From positions 1 to 49,050 of the forward strand of contig JAAEZA010000013.1 in assembly GCA_018223125.1 (NCBI GenBank): a stretch of 49,050 nucleotides of DNA. Direction: 5' to 3'. Positions 7,566-15,371 of this stretch are shown here, in pieces. Below the pieces are notes generated by a model. It did not search any database. It saw only the letters and a list, made by a program, of their open reading frames with translations, and was not told the DNA's origin. Numbering within the stretch: position 1 is the stretch's first letter; every line of letters begins with the position of its first letter. The position numbers were made by a program, and so were the translations under genes. Source of the stretch: Paracoccaceae bacterium. Its GTDB lineage: Bacteria; Pseudomonadota; Alphaproteobacteria; Rhodobacterales; Rhodobacteraceae.

Positions 7566-9947
7566 ATGAGCAATTGGGAAGAATCAGACGCCTTTGAGGC
7601 GGCCGACAAAACCGTTCCTTTGTCGCAGCGTGCTATGGCAGCGCGTCCTGCGCCCTATCTGGACGGGCTGAATCCGGCACAAAGGGACGCTGTCGAAACG
7701 CTGGACGGGCCGGTTTTGATGCTGGCCGGTGCGGGAACCGGCAAGACCAAGGCGCTGACGGCGCGGATTGCCTATCTGATGCACACGGGGCGGGCGCAGC
7801 CGAATGAAATTCTGGCAGTGACCTTCACCAACAAAGCCGCGCGGGAAATGAAAAACCGTGTGGGCGGGTTGCTTGGGGAAATGGTCGAAGGAATGCCCTG
7901 GCTTGGCACCTTCCACAGCCTTTGCGTGAAATTGCTGCGCCGCCATGCGGAACTTGTGGGGTTGAAAAGCAACTTTACCATTCTGGACACGGACGACCAG
8001 ATCCGTCTGCTCAAACAGCTTATTCAGGCCGAACATATCGACGACAAACGCTGGCCCGCACGAATGCTGGCGGGGTTGATCGACGGATGGAAAAACCGCG
8101 CGCTCACACCGGATAAGGTTCCGGGTGCCGAAGCGGGCGCGTTCAACAACAAGGGCAGCGATCTTTATGAGGCGTATCAGAACCGCCTGAAGGTGCTGAA
8201 CGCCTGTGATTTTGGCGATCTGCTGCTGCATATGGTGGTGATCTTCCAGAAATACCCCGATGTGCTGGCCAAATACCAGCACTGGTTCCGCTATATTCTG
8301 GTGGACGAATATCAGGATACCAACGTGGCCCAGTACCTGTGGCTGCGTCTGCTGGCGGCGGAACACAAGAACATCTGCTGTGTGGGCGATGACGACCAGT
8401 CGATCTATGGCTGGCGCGGCGCCGAAGTGGGTAACATCCTGCGGTTTGAAAAGGATTTTCCGGGCGCGAAAACCGTGCGGCTGGAGCAGAACTACCGTTC
8501 TACGCCCCATATTCTGGGGGCGGCTTCCGGCGTCATCAAGGGCAATGAAAACCGCCTTGGCAAAACGCTCTGGACCGACCGGCCAGAGGGCGAGAAAGTC
8601 CGCCTCATCGGCCATTGGGACGGAGAGGAAGAAGCCCGCTGGATTGGCGAGGAAATCGAGAATTTCCAGCGTGGCACACGGGGGCATGATCCGGTCAGCC
8701 CCGAAAGCATGGCGATTCTGGTGCGTGCCTCCCATCAGATGCGCGCGTTTGAGGACCGTTTCCTGACCATCGGTCTGCCCTATCGCGTGATCGGCGGGCC
8801 GCGATTCTATGAGCGGATGGAAATCCGCGATGCGATGGCCTATTTCCGCGTGGCCGTCAGCCCTGACGATGCGCTTGCGTTTGAGCGGATCGTCAACACG
8901 CCCAAGCGGGGCATCGGGGACAAAGCGCAACAAACCATCCAGATGGCGGCCCGCGAAAACGGTGTCAGCCTGCTGGAAGGGGCGCGAATCGTGGTGTCCC
9001 AAGGGGGATTGTCCGCCAAGGCCCGCGCTGCACTGCGCGAACTGGTTGAAGGGTTTGACCGCTGGTCCGCCCTGATCCGCGAGGACAAGACCAGCCACAT
9101 CGAAATCGCCGAGCAGATGCTCGAAGAATCAGGCTATACCGATCATTGGCGCAACGACAAAACGCCCGAGGCACCGGGCCGTCTCGAAAACCTCAAGGAA
9201 CTGGTAAAGGCGCTGGAAGAGTTTGAGAACCTGCAAGGGTTTCTGGAACACGTCAGCCTGATTATGGAAAACGAACAGGAAGACGACGTGGAAAAAGTCA
9301 GCATCATGACGCTCCACGCCGCCAAGGGGCTGGAGTTTCCGGTGGTGTTCCTGCCCGGCTGGGAAGACGGGTTGTTCCCCTCGCAACGCTCTATGGATGA
9401 AACCGGCCTCAAGGGGGTCGAAGAGGAACGCCGCCTTGCCTATGTGGGAATCACCCGCGCCGAGGCTTTCTGCACCATCAGTTTCGCCGCCAACCGTCGG
9501 GTGTTCGGGCAGTGGCAATCATCGCTGCCAAGTCGTTTTATTGATGAGCTGCCGGAAGAACATGTGGATGTTCTGACACCGCCCGGACTTTACGGTGGCG
9601 GTTTCGGTGCGGCGGCCAGCAGCAGCACTTTTGACGGGGTCGGCAAGGGGTCCGACCTGATGGATAAGGCCAGCCGCGCGGATGCCTATAACTCTCCGGG
9701 CTGGAAACGGATGCAGGCGCGCTCCGGCCAGCGCGGAATGTCCCAGCCACGGGAAGCCAAGGGGCTGGTGATCGACAGCAAGGCGGTCTCGGTACATGAT
9801 CTGGGGGACCGCGTGTTCCACCAGAAATTCGGCTATGGCGCGGTTACAGGCATCGAAGGGGACAAACTGGAAGTCTCTTTCGAAAAGGCAGGCGTAAAGA
9901 AAGTCGTCGCCAGCTTTGTGACCAGCGCGGACGACATTCCGTTTTAG
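7566..9947 (+). CDS. uvrD: UvrD/PcrA-type 3'-5' DNA helicase
   Basis: Superfamily 1A helicase of 793 residues that unwinds DNA in nucleotide excision and mismatch repair and clears recombinase or RNA polymerase from DNA. Motifs in order: Q-motif region LNPAQRDAV (35-43), Walker A AGAGTGKT (54-61), TFTNKAAREM (Ia), VDEYQDTN (Walker B), GDDDQSIYGWRGA (III), TLHAAKGLEF (V) and YVGITRA (VI). The C-terminal tail ends in a small beta-rich segment (HQKFGYGAVTGIEGDKLEVSF), as in UvrD and PcrA. The first 35 residues are a variable extension. It is divergent from pyc with 194 bp between the starts and is followed by a strong terminator, so it is probably monocistronic. Confidence 0.96.
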   Translation: MSNWEESDAFEAADKTVPLSQRAMAARPAPYLDGLNPAQRDAVETLDGPVLMLAGAGTGKTKALTARIAYLMHTGRAQPNEILAVTFTNKAAREMKNRVGGLLGEMVEGMPWLGTFHSLCVKLLRRHAELVGLKSNFTILDTDDQIRLLKQLIQAEHIDDKRWPARMLAGLIDGWKNRALTPDKVPGAEAGAFNNKGSDLYEAYQNRLKVLNACDFGDLLLHMVVIFQKYPDVLAKYQHWFRYILVDEYQDTNVAQYLWLRLLAAEHKNICCVGDDDQSIYGWRGAEVGNILRFEKDFPGAKTVRLEQNYRSTPHILGAASGVIKGNENRLGKTLWTDRPEGEKVRLIGHWDGEEEARWIGEEIENFQRGTRGHDPVSPESMAILVRASHQMRAFEDRFLTIGLPYRVIGGPRFYERMEIRDAMAYFRVAVSPDDALAFERIVNTPKRGIGDKAQQTIQMAARENGVSLLEGARIVVSQGGLSAKARAALRELVEGFDRWSALIREDKTSHIEIAEQMLEESGYTDHWRNDKTPEAPGRLENLKELVKALEEFENLQGFLEHVSLIMENEQEDDVEKVSIMTLHAAKGLEFPVVFLPGWEDGLFPSQRSMDETGLKGVEEERRLAYVGITRAEAFCTISFAANRRVFGQWQSSLPSRFIDELPEEHVDVLTPPGLYGGGFGAAASSSTFDGVGKGSDLMDKASRADAYNSPGWKRMQARSGQRGMSQPREAKGLVIDSKAVSVHDLGDRVFHQKFGYGAVTGIEGDKLEVSFEKAGVKKVVASFVTSADDIPF

Positions 9948-9973
9948 ACGAGCTGTTTCTGCTCCGGACAAAC

Positions 9974-10008
9974 AAAAAGGCGCTGCGGATCGACCGCAGC
10001 GCCTTTTT
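9974..10008. terminator. Bidirectional terminator between uvrD and the DUF1127 gene
   Basis: A 15-bp perfect stem (9974-9988 with 9994-10008) flanked by A5 and T5 tracts. It can terminate uvrD on the plus strand and the DUF1127 gene on the minus strand. Confidence 0.92.
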
Positions 10009-10032
10009 CAATTCCCTCGGAAGGGAGCGTTT

Positions 10033-10248
10033 TTATACGCCGTATACCGCTGTGCGGGCAACGTATTTGATTTCAGAGCGGGAGATGCCCAGATCGTCCA
10101 GTTCGCGTGTGGACAGTTCGGACAGTTGTGTCACGGTTGCGCGGTACTGGCGCATTTGTACGGCTGCGCGGAAAGCGTCTGCAAAAGCGGCGCGCAGGTT
10201 TGCGAAGAATGTGTCACGTGTGTTTGTATTCGTAGTGATCGAAGCCAT
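10033..10248 (-). CDS. DUF1127 (YjiS-like) small protein
   Basis: A 71-residue basic protein. The C-terminal half carries the DUF1127 signature: RQYRATVTQLSELSTRELDDLGISRSEI in two pieces (an R-rich helix, then L-x-D-L-G-I-S-R). Rhodobacteraceae hold several such genes; in Rhodobacter one member, CcaF1, is an RNA-binding protein encoded beside stress-induced sRNAs with CCUCCUCCC loops. Here the gene lies 130 nt downstream, on the same strand, of a run of hairpins with CCUCCC loops, which suggests a similar partnership in reversed order. The Shine-Dalgarno AAGGA sits about 8 nt before ATG 10248. Identity of the family is firm; the RNA-related role is inference from the relatives and the neighbour. 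Confidence 0.9.
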   Translation of the reverse strand: MASITTNTNTRDTFFANLRAAFADAFRAAVQMRQYRATVTQLSELSTRELDDLGISRSEIKYVARTAVYGV

Positions 10249-10327
10249 TGGAAGATCCTTTCCGGCGTTATGTATATCTCGTTTCGTGTTCTTGAGCGGA
10301 ACCTAATCATTCAGGCCCTGCGGAGTA

Positions 10328-10370
10328 GACCGCTTTTGGTCAAAACCGCTATGCGTTAAACGCATGGATG
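10328..10370 (-). repeat. Imperfect 43-bp repeat, copy A, upstream of DUF1127 gene
   Basis: Shares GACCGCTTTTGGTCA-type and CCGCTATGCG blocks with copy B at 10596-10637, roughly 75% alike. It contains the inverted repeat ATGCGTT-A-AACGCAT (10350-10364). On the minus strand it lies between the sRNA-like terminator and the DUF1127 start, so it could be part of a promoter or operator. Confidence 0.6.
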
Positions 10371-10378
10371 TCTTTTTC

Positions 10379-10418
10379 AAAAAATAAACGGCGGTGCGAG
10401 GGAGGGCGCACCGCCGTT
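10379..10418 (-). terminator. Terminator hairpin of the candidate sRNA
   Basis: A 12-bp perfect stem (10387-10398 with 10407-10418). On the minus strand the loop reads CCCTCCCT and the stem is followed by TATTTTTTG. On the plus strand no T-run follows, so the minus strand is the transcribed one. Confidence 0.75.
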
Positions 10419-10540
10419 ATTCTTCGGATCGCCCCAACAGGGAGGAAAAAGGCGATCCGTCGGTTCAGCCGATACCGGCTGACAGCTTGGCGGCTTGATT
10501 AAACTGCCCACTTGCGTGGATTGGGAGGAACTGCAAGTTT
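10380..10540 (-). ncRNA. Candidate sRNA(s) with CCUCCC hairpin loops (cuckoo/CcsR-like)
   Basis: On the minus strand three successive hairpins each display CCUCCC in the loop: 10538-10510 (ACTTGC/GCAAGT stem), 10458-10426 (GGATCGCC/GGCGATCC stem) and 10418-10387 (12-bp terminator stem). A fourth hairpin (10482-10465, loop GTAT) separates the first from the second. The last two form a compact unit of about 80 nt ending in a T-run, matching the plan of the Rhodobacter CcsR/cuckoo RNAs: two stem-loops exposing an anti-Shine-Dalgarno motif, next to a DUF1127 gene. Here the motif is the shorter CCUCCC. Such RNAs could titrate or mask ribosome-binding sites. The 5' end and the number of separate transcripts are not certain. 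The 410-bp gap 10249-10658 holds no convincing protein gene. Confidence 0.6.
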
Positions 10541-10595
10541 TCAAAGCCCGCCGAAGCGTTGAGGCTTATCTAGGGTTTGATCGGCAGATGGGAAA

Positions 10596-10637
10596 GACCC
10601 GTTTGCTCAACCCCGCTATGCGCTTTGTGCATGGCTG
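10596..10637 (-). repeat. Imperfect repeat, copy B, upstream of the candidate sRNA
   Basis: Similar to copy A at 10328-10370, including CCGCTATGCG and an imperfect inverted repeat ATGCGC-TTT-GTGCAT. On the minus strand it lies about 55 nt before the first CCUCCC hairpin, in the position of a promoter region. Confidence 0.55.
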
Positions 10638-10658
10638 TGGCTTTGCGCGATCCGTTGG

Positions 10659-11360
10659 CTAAAGCAGTTGGCTTTGCAGGAAGGAACCGGCCGCGGCAGA
10701 ACGGGGCGCAGTGAAAAATGCGGCAGTGGCGGCTTGCTCCAGCATCTGCCCCTTGGAAAAGAACAGGACCTGTTGTGCTATCCGGCGGGTCTGGACCAGA
10801 TCGTGATTGGACAGCAGGACCGGCGTGGTCTTGGCTGCCTCTATGATCATGGTCTCCATGACCTGACTGGCCGCAGGATCAAGGCCGGCAAAGGGTTCGT
10901 CCAGCAGCAGGGCGCGGGGGGCGGTGACAAGGGCGCGGGCAAAGCTCATCCGCCGCAACTCTCCCCCCGAAAGGGTGGCAGCGGGGGCATGGGCGCGATC
11001 CTCCAGCCTTGCGGAGATCAGTGCCTGTTGCACCCGTTCCCGCCGCCGGGTGCGGGGCACCCCCCGTGACTGTAGCGCAAATTCGATATTTCCGGCGACA
11101 GAGCGGCGCAGCACCACAGGGGATTGCAGCATGACACCACGCATCGCTCGGCTGTCGCGGGCCGGTTGCCCCTGCCAGCGCACGGAGCCGCGATCCGGTT
11201 TCAGGGTGCCGTGACACAGGGAAAGGAACAGCGACTTCCCTGCGCCATTCGGCCCGAGCACCGCAGTGATCCCTGAAAGCGCCTGATCCAGATCAAGCGG
11301 TCCCAGCCTGCGCATCCCCTTGAAGGTCAGGCTTGCCTGTTCAATCTGCAACCGGATCAT
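10659..11360 (-). CDS. ABC transporter ATP-binding protein, tungstate-type (TupC-like)
   Basis: A 233-residue ABC ATPase that would energize oxyanion import from the cytoplasmic side. Visible motifs: Walker A GPNGAGKS (near residue 36), the signature TLSGGELRRM (near 131), Walker B RALLLDEPF (near 150) and the H-loop SNHD. The preceding permease resembles TupB of the tungstate/molybdate group and overlaps this gene by 4 nt (ATGA), so the two are translationally coupled. The substrate assignment rests on the permease type. The substrate-binding protein TupA is not encoded beside them, which is unusual. Confidence 0.85.
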   Translation of the reverse strand: MIRLQIEQASLTFKGMRRLGPLDLDQALSGITAVLGPNGAGKSLFLSLCHGTLKPDRGSVRWQGQPARDSRAMRGVMLQSPVVLRRSVAGNIEFALQSRGVPRTRRRERVQQALISARLEDRAHAPAATLSGGELRRMSFARALVTAPRALLLDEPFAGLDPAASQVMETMIIEAAKTTPVLLSNHDLVQTRRIAQQVLFFSKGQMLEQAATAAFFTAPRSAAAGSFLQSQLL

Positions 11361-12058
11361 TTGCGCACCATCTGGTAAATCTCGCCCCGTCTGGCCACCG
11401 CGTGGATCAACAGGTTGATTCCGAATGCAATCGTGATCAGCACCAACCCGAGCGCCAGCGCCAGTGTCAGATTGCCCTTGGAGGTCTCCAGCGCAATCGT
11501 CGTCGTCATCACGCGGGTCAGCCCGTTGATGTTTCCGCCAACAATAATCACCGCACCGACCTCCGCCAAAGCGCGGCCGAACCCCGCAAGGACCGCCACA
11601 GCCACGGCAAAACGCGCATCCCAGATCAGGGTACGCACCTGCAAGTGGCGTGGGGTGTCAAGCGCGGCGAACAGCCTGTCGTAATCCCGCAGTAACGGCT
11701 CTACCGCCTGATGGGTAAGCGACAGAACAATCGGCAGGATCAGAATGCTTTGCGCTATGACCATTGCCGTTGGTGTGAACAACAGCCCAAGCGATCCCAG
11801 CGGGCCGGAACGGGACAAAAGCAGATAGACGGCCAGCCCGACTACCACAGGCGGCAGTGCCATAAATGCGGTGGACACCACCAGCAAAAGCCGCCGTCCG
11901 GGAAAGCGCAGGATCGCCAATGCCGCACCGGCAGGGATGGCAACAAGGGATGCGATCAGGGTGGCGGTCAGGCTGACCTGCACGGACAGTGTAACAATCG
12001 CAAACAGGTCGCGGTCGGCAGACAGGATCAACGACACTGCGGTAGAAAGTATATCCAT
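11357..12058 (-). CDS. ABC transporter permease, tungstate-type (TupB-like)
   Basis: A 233-residue inner-membrane permease with about six hydrophobic segments. The EAA-type coupling loop is in the segment following [20 protein letters not shown] near residue 160. The pattern of a short single-domain permease with [10 protein letters not shown] and [17 protein letters not shown] is typical of TupB proteins of tungstate importers, related to ModB and CysT. It is the first gene of the pair. The divergent mrp gene starts 109 bp away, so no binding-protein gene can lie directly upstream. Tungstate or molybdate is inferred from family resemblance; sulfate is a less likely alternative. Confidence 0.82.
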   Translation of the reverse strand: MDILSTAVSLILSADRDLFAIVTLSVQVSLTATLIASLVAIPAGAALAILRFPGRRLLLVVSTAFMALPPVVVGLAVYLLLSRSGPLGSLGLLFTPTAMVIAQSILILPIVLSLTHQAVEPLLRDYDRLFAALDTPRHLQVRTLIWDARFAVAVAVLAGFGRALAEVGAVIIVGGNINGLTRVMTTTIALETSKGNLTLALALGLVLITIAFGINLLIHAVARRGEIYQMVRK

Positions 12059-12167
12059 GCCGTTTCAAACACCGCTTTTGACGGATGCCTCTTGCCCTTT
12101 TGTCTGTGATGGACAAGTTAAGGTCGAATGGCGCAGAAGCGCAACCGCAGAACAGAGGAATAGCACC

Positions 12168-13247
12168 ATGGCCGCGACACAAGCAGAAATTCTCGACGCG
12201 CTGAAAACCCTGAAGCTTCAGGACGGGCGCGATGTTGTCAGCGCCGATTACGTGCGTGCGCTTTCGATTGAAGGCACAACAGTCCGTTTCGTGCTGGAAG
12301 TGCCGCCTGAACTGGGTCCGACGATGGAACCCCTGCGGCAGGCTGCGGAAAAGATCGTCTTGGGGCTGGACGGTGTTGATAAAGCGTCCGTGCTGCTGAC
12401 AGCCCACGGCCCTGCACAATCCGCTCCGCCTTCCAAAGAACCGCCACAGCTCAAAATCGGTGGCCACCCCAAGCCAAGCGCGGATCAGGCGCCGGTTGCG
12501 GGGGTTGACCGGATTCTGGCGATTGCTTCGGGCAAGGGTGGCGTCGGCAAGTCGACCGTTTCCAGCAACCTTGCTGTCGCGCTGGCACGGCAGGGGCGGC
12601 GCGTAGGCCTGCTGGATGCAGATATCTACGGCCCGTCCCAGCCCCGTATGATGGGGGTGAACAAACGGCCAAGCTCTCCGGATGGGAAAACCATCATTCC
12701 CCTGAAGAATCACGGCGTCACCATGATGTCCATCGGACTGATGCTGGAAGAGGATCAGGCTGTTGTCTGGCGGGGGCCAATGTTGATGGGGGCGCTGCAA
12801 CAGATGCTGGGGCAGGTAGAGTGGGGAGAACTCGACGTTCTGATCGTCGACCTGCCACCTGGAACGGGGGACGTGCAACTGACACTGGCACAAAAGGCGA
12901 AGGTAACAGGGGCGATTGTCGTGTCTACTCCGCAGGATGTGGCACTGCTGGATGCGCGCAAGGCACTGAACATGTTTGAAAAGACGAAAACGCCCGTGCT
13001 GGGCATGATCGAAAATATGTCCACCTATATCTGCCCGAACTGCGGCCATGAAGAACATCTTTTCGGCCACGGCGGTGCCGCATCAGAGGCAGAGCGACTG
13101 GGTCTGCCGTTCCTCGGAGAAATCCCGCTGAGCATCGACATCCGGCTTGCCGGTGATGGCGGCACTCCGATTGCGGCGACAGATTCGCCTCATGCGGAAG
13201 CCTATGCAAAAATTGCCGCCCGACTCGTTGCTGGCGGGATGGCTTAA
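12168..13247 (+). CDS. mrp: Mrp/ApbC-family iron-sulfur carrier ATPase
   Basis: Cytoplasmic P-loop ATPase of 359 residues that binds a [4Fe-4S] cluster as a dimer and delivers it to apo-enzymes. An N-terminal MIP18/DUF59 domain (about 5-80) precedes a linker and the MinD-like ATPase domain with the deviant Walker [10 protein letters not shown] (122-130), [14 protein letters not shown] (near 145), [10 protein letters not shown] (near 230) and cluster ligands C289 and C292 in YICPNCG. ATG 12168 is chosen because an AGAGGAA Shine-Dalgarno lies just before it and the protein begins with the DUF59 helix; the frame is open some 300 nt farther upstream, but that part overlaps tupB on the other strand. 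It is divergent from tupB. Confidence 0.95.
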   Translation: MAATQAEILDALKTLKLQDGRDVVSADYVRALSIEGTTVRFVLEVPPELGPTMEPLRQAAEKIVLGLDGVDKASVLLTAHGPAQSAPPSKEPPQLKIGGHPKPSADQAPVAGVDRILAIASGKGGVGKSTVSSNLAVALARQGRRVGLLDADIYGPSQPRMMGVNKRPSSPDGKTIIPLKNHGVTMMSIGLMLEEDQAVVWRGPMLMGALQQMLGQVEWGELDVLIVDLPPGTGDVQLTLAQKAKVTGAIVVSTPQDVALLDARKALNMFEKTKTPVLGMIENMSTYICPNCGHEEHLFGHGGAASEAERLGLPFLGEIPLSIDIRLAGDGGTPIAATDSPHAEAYAKIAARLVAGGMA

Positions 13248-13629
13248 ACTCTCTTTAACCAAACTGTGCTTTGGATGGTGTACGGTGCGGGTATACAGGC
13301 CGAGGGCCGCATTTTGAAAGGCGCTCCGGTTCTCGCGGGCCGGAGCGGTTTAATTTCTGCGACCTGCTTCTTCTGGCCTTCAAATATCCGATTCTGTCGC
13401 ACGCAGGGAAAGACTCCCCTGTCAAAAGGATCGCAACGGTGCTGCCGGAAGGGGGAAACGAGCCACTTAAAAGGGGGGGGAAGCTGGTAATTTCCGGTAA
13501 TTTTCACGCCGTTTTACAGAAAACCGGATTTCCCTTCTATTGTTGCGCCCGACTGGGTTGACAGGGGGCAGGAGTGGTGTAGAAGGCCAATTCGAGATTT
13601 CGCAGCGCTGCCTGCCGAGGAGATATCAG
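13248..13629. other. Intergenic region mrp-rpmG
   Basis: No convincing gene. It contains a terminator-like hairpin for mrp (13322-13329 with 13340-13347, tail GTTTAATTTC), an 8-G tract (13473-13480), a short direct repeat GGTAATTTYC at 13485 and 13495, and the rpmG promoter. Short open frames here have no family-like features. Confidence 0.6.
13558..13585 (+). promoter_or_regulatory. Promoter of rpmG
   Basis: Consensus -35 TTGACA (13558-13563), 16-bp spacer, -10-like TAGAAG (13580-13585), 45 nt before the rpmG start codon. Confidence 0.55.
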
Positions 13630-13797
13630 ATGGCTAAGCCAACCACGATCAAGATCCGCCTGAATTCCACAGCGGACACCGGCCACTTCTACGTGACCAA
13701 GAAAAATTCGCGCACTATGACTGAAAAAATGGTCGTGAAAAAATATGACCCCGTCGCGCGCAAGCACGTCGAGTACAAAGAAGGCAAGATCAAGTAA
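13630..13797 (+). CDS. rpmG: 50S ribosomal protein L33
   Basis: A 55-residue basic protein of the large ribosomal subunit near the E site. It begins [15 protein letters not shown] and ends VEYKEGKIK, matching L33. It lacks the two CxxC pairs of zinc-binding L33, so it is the zinc-independent (C-minus) form. GAGGAG lies 6 nt before ATG 13630. It is transcribed alone, with its own promoter and terminator. Family match is clear across the full length. Confidence 0.97.
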   Translation: MAKPTTIKIRLNSTADTGHFYVTKKNSRTMTEKMVVKKYDPVARKHVEYKEGKIK

Positions 13798-13821
13798 TTG
13801 ATCCGATCTCTTTTGTTAAAG

Positions 13822-13848
13822 AAGCCGCGATCCGTCGCGGCTTTTTTC
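13822..13848 (+). terminator. Terminator of rpmG
   Basis: Stem GCCGCGA (13824-13830) with TCGCGGC (13835-13841), loop TCCG, then TTTTTT. Confidence 0.92.
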
Positions 13849-13877
13849 GTTTTGGCGTCAGATAAGAGAACAGCGCA

Positions 13878-14031
13878 CAAAGAAATAGGAGCAGCCCCGG
13901 GAGAGCTGCCCCTATCTTTGAAAAGGTATAGGTACTTAAATACAACGACACCGCGTCGTTGATTTAAAGTAACTCATATCTTGTTAACTATCCCGTGAAT
14001 AGTTCGTCAAAAACCGGTGAAGTTTTTGACA
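13878..14031. other. Chain of four stem-loops between rpmG and efp (possible structured RNA)
   Basis: Between two terminators lie four inverted repeats in a row: 13879-13919 (AAAGAAATAGG-GCAGC with partner), 13934-13970 (CAACGAC/GTCGTTG core extended by ACTTAAAT/ATTTAAAGT), 13986-14004 (AACTAT/ATAGTT) and 14007-14031 (GTCAAAAAC/GTTTTTGAC). No open frame of note is present. On the minus strand the last hairpin is followed by TTTCTTTG, so a minus-strand RNA of about 150 nt ending there is possible. This is inference; simple regulatory or terminator roles remain open. Confidence 0.45.
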
Positions 14032-14058
14032 TTCCTACATTTTTTCAACCCAGACACG

Positions 14059-14082
14059 AAAAAGGGCCCGAATGTCGGACCC
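14059..14082 (-). terminator. Terminator of efp
   Basis: On the minus strand GGGTCCGA (14082-14075) pairs with TCGGGCCC (14071-14064), with one G-U pair and loop CAT, then TTTTTCGTG. It is 43 nt after the efp stop. Confidence 0.85.
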
Positions 14083-14125
14083 TCTGTTCTACTATAAATT
14101 GCAGATTCCCGATGCGGGAACTGAT

Positions 14126-14689
14126 TCACGCCCGTTCGGCGTATTCCATCGTTTCGGTGTTAACGACGATTGCCTCGTCCTGTCCGACGAAGGGAGGCAC
14201 CATGACGCGCACGCCATTATCCAGTACCGCAGGCTTGAAGCTGTTGGCTGCTGTCTGGCCCTTCACAGCCGGTTCGGTCTCTACCACCGTGCAGGTCACT
14301 TTCTGGGGCAGGGCCGCGGAAATTGCTTCAGCTTCGTAATATTCGATCTGGATGGTCATACCATCCTGAAGGAAGGGGCGCCGGTCGCCCAGAATGTCTG
14401 CGGGCAGTTCGATCTGCTCGTAGGTTTCCATATCCATGAACACCAGCATACCGTCCGTTTCGTAGAGAAATTGCTGGTCTTTCTGATCCAGCCGGACTTT
14501 CTCCACCTTGTCGGCAGAGCGGAACCGTTCGTTCAGTTTCGATCCGTTCCGCAGGTTTTTCATTTCGACCTGGGCAAACGCGCCGCCTTTGCCGGGTTTC
14601 ACATGGTCCACTTTGACCGCGATCCACAGGCCGCCGTTATGTTCCAGAATGTTTCCCGGTTTGATCTCGTTGCCATTGATTTTTGGCAT
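14126..14689 (-). CDS. efp: Translation elongation factor P
   Basis: EF-P (187 residues) enters the ribosomal E site and relieves stalling at polyproline stretches. The N-terminal KOW-like domain carries the tip loop [10 protein letters not shown] with the modifiable K34, followed by the two OB-fold domains. K34 implies lysine-type modification (EpmA pathway) rather than arginine rhamnosylation. ATG 14689 (MPKINGNEI) is chosen over an upstream frame extension because it is the universal EF-P N-terminus, with AAGGG about 9 nt ahead. The gene is convergent with rpmG and separated from it by the stem-loop chain. Confidence 0.97.
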   Translation of the reverse strand: MPKINGNEIKPGNILEHNGGLWIAVKVDHVKPGKGGAFAQVEMKNLRNGSKLNERFRSADKVEKVRLDQKDQQFLYETDGMLVFMDMETYEQIELPADILGDRRPFLQDGMTIQIEYYEAEAISAALPQKVTCTVVETEPAVKGQTAANSFKPAVLDNGVRVMVPPFVGQDEAIVVNTETMEYAERA

Positions 14690-14729
14690 GCATTTTACCC
14701 TTTGCGCGGTTGATTTTTGGACTCTCAAC

Positions 14730-14758
14730 CCTATATATTGTGCCAATGCGCAATTCAA
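14730..14758 (-). promoter_or_regulatory. Probable promoter of efp
   Basis: Minus-strand -35 TTGAAT (14758-14753) and an AT-rich -10 region TATATAGG (14737-14730); TATAGG gives a 17-bp spacer. It is about 45 nt before the efp start. Confidence 0.45.
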
Positions 14759-14909
14759 CCCGCTGTACGGTGGTGATTGGTGCGGTGGATTCGCTTCGAT
14801 AGGTATGTGCTTGCTGCATGGCTCTCTTGCGTTTGCGGGCCTATCGAATCGTCACAGAAACGCCATATTGCGTTAACAGCCGGTAAAACAAAAAAGTAAA
14901 GAGGACGTG

Positions 14910-15221
14910 ATGTTCGATTACGTTGATGACACTGCTATTAACAACGATCAGGGAAAACGCTCGCAGAAGCTTTTCGCTGCCGTTGTGCTCGCCGCTCTGG
15001 ATGATGCCATTGCGGACGACAAGAAATACGGAAACGGCGTGGATTCCATTGCCCGTTGGGCCCGCTCTCGCGATGGCCGTGAAGTGCTGATGTGCGCCGG
15101 TATCGAACCGACAGAGCGCTGCGTTAAAGGCATGATGGAATTCGTTGACCGGGGTGTTCGCACCTCTGTCGCGCTGAGCCGTGAGGAAAGCGAGCGCCAG
15201 CAAGCTGCGAAAGCAGCCTAA
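14910..15221 (+). CDS. Small hypothetical protein, Rhodobacteraceae-type (resembles DUF6280)
   Basis: A 103-residue soluble protein without signal peptide or membrane segment. It is mostly helical, with a conserved-looking core DDAIADDKKYGNGV, then ARWARSRDGREVLMCAGIEP and a Gln/Ala-rich tail. From memory it resembles a small family restricted to Rhodobacteraceae and annotated DUF6280; function unknown. ATG 14910 is preferred to the adjacent GTG 14907 because the GAGGA box at 14901-14905 is better spaced. It is divergent from efp with about 220 bp between, and ends before a bidirectional terminator. I cannot assign a role. Confidence 0.75.
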   Translation: MFDYVDDTAINNDQGKRSQKLFAAVVLAALDDAIADDKKYGNGVDSIARWARSRDGREVLMCAGIEPTERCVKGMMEFVDRGVRTSVALSREESERQQAAKAA

Positions 15222-15252
15222 GTTGACCTAGCGTAAGCTTTTGACTTTATTG

Positions 15253-15284
15253 AAAAACGCTCTGTTCTGCGCAGGGCGTTTTTT
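15253..15284. terminator. Bidirectional terminator after the DUF6280-like gene and the rhomboid operon
   Basis: Stem 15253-15264 with 15272-15283, including one T-G pair, flanked by A5 and T6 tracts. It serves the plus-strand gene and also lies 88 nt past the end of the minus-strand six-gene operon. Confidence 0.85.
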
Positions 15285-15371
15285 CATGCGCGCATGAAAC
15301 CTTCCGGTTCACGTCTATTGAGGCGCGAAAAACAGAGCGAGTGTAAATCTCTTGTCGATGGCTCTTGCCGG

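Noticed and set aside
13266-13561. Two short frames between mrp and rpmG
   Set aside because: They overlap each other in different frames and a terminator-like hairpin, with no family features.
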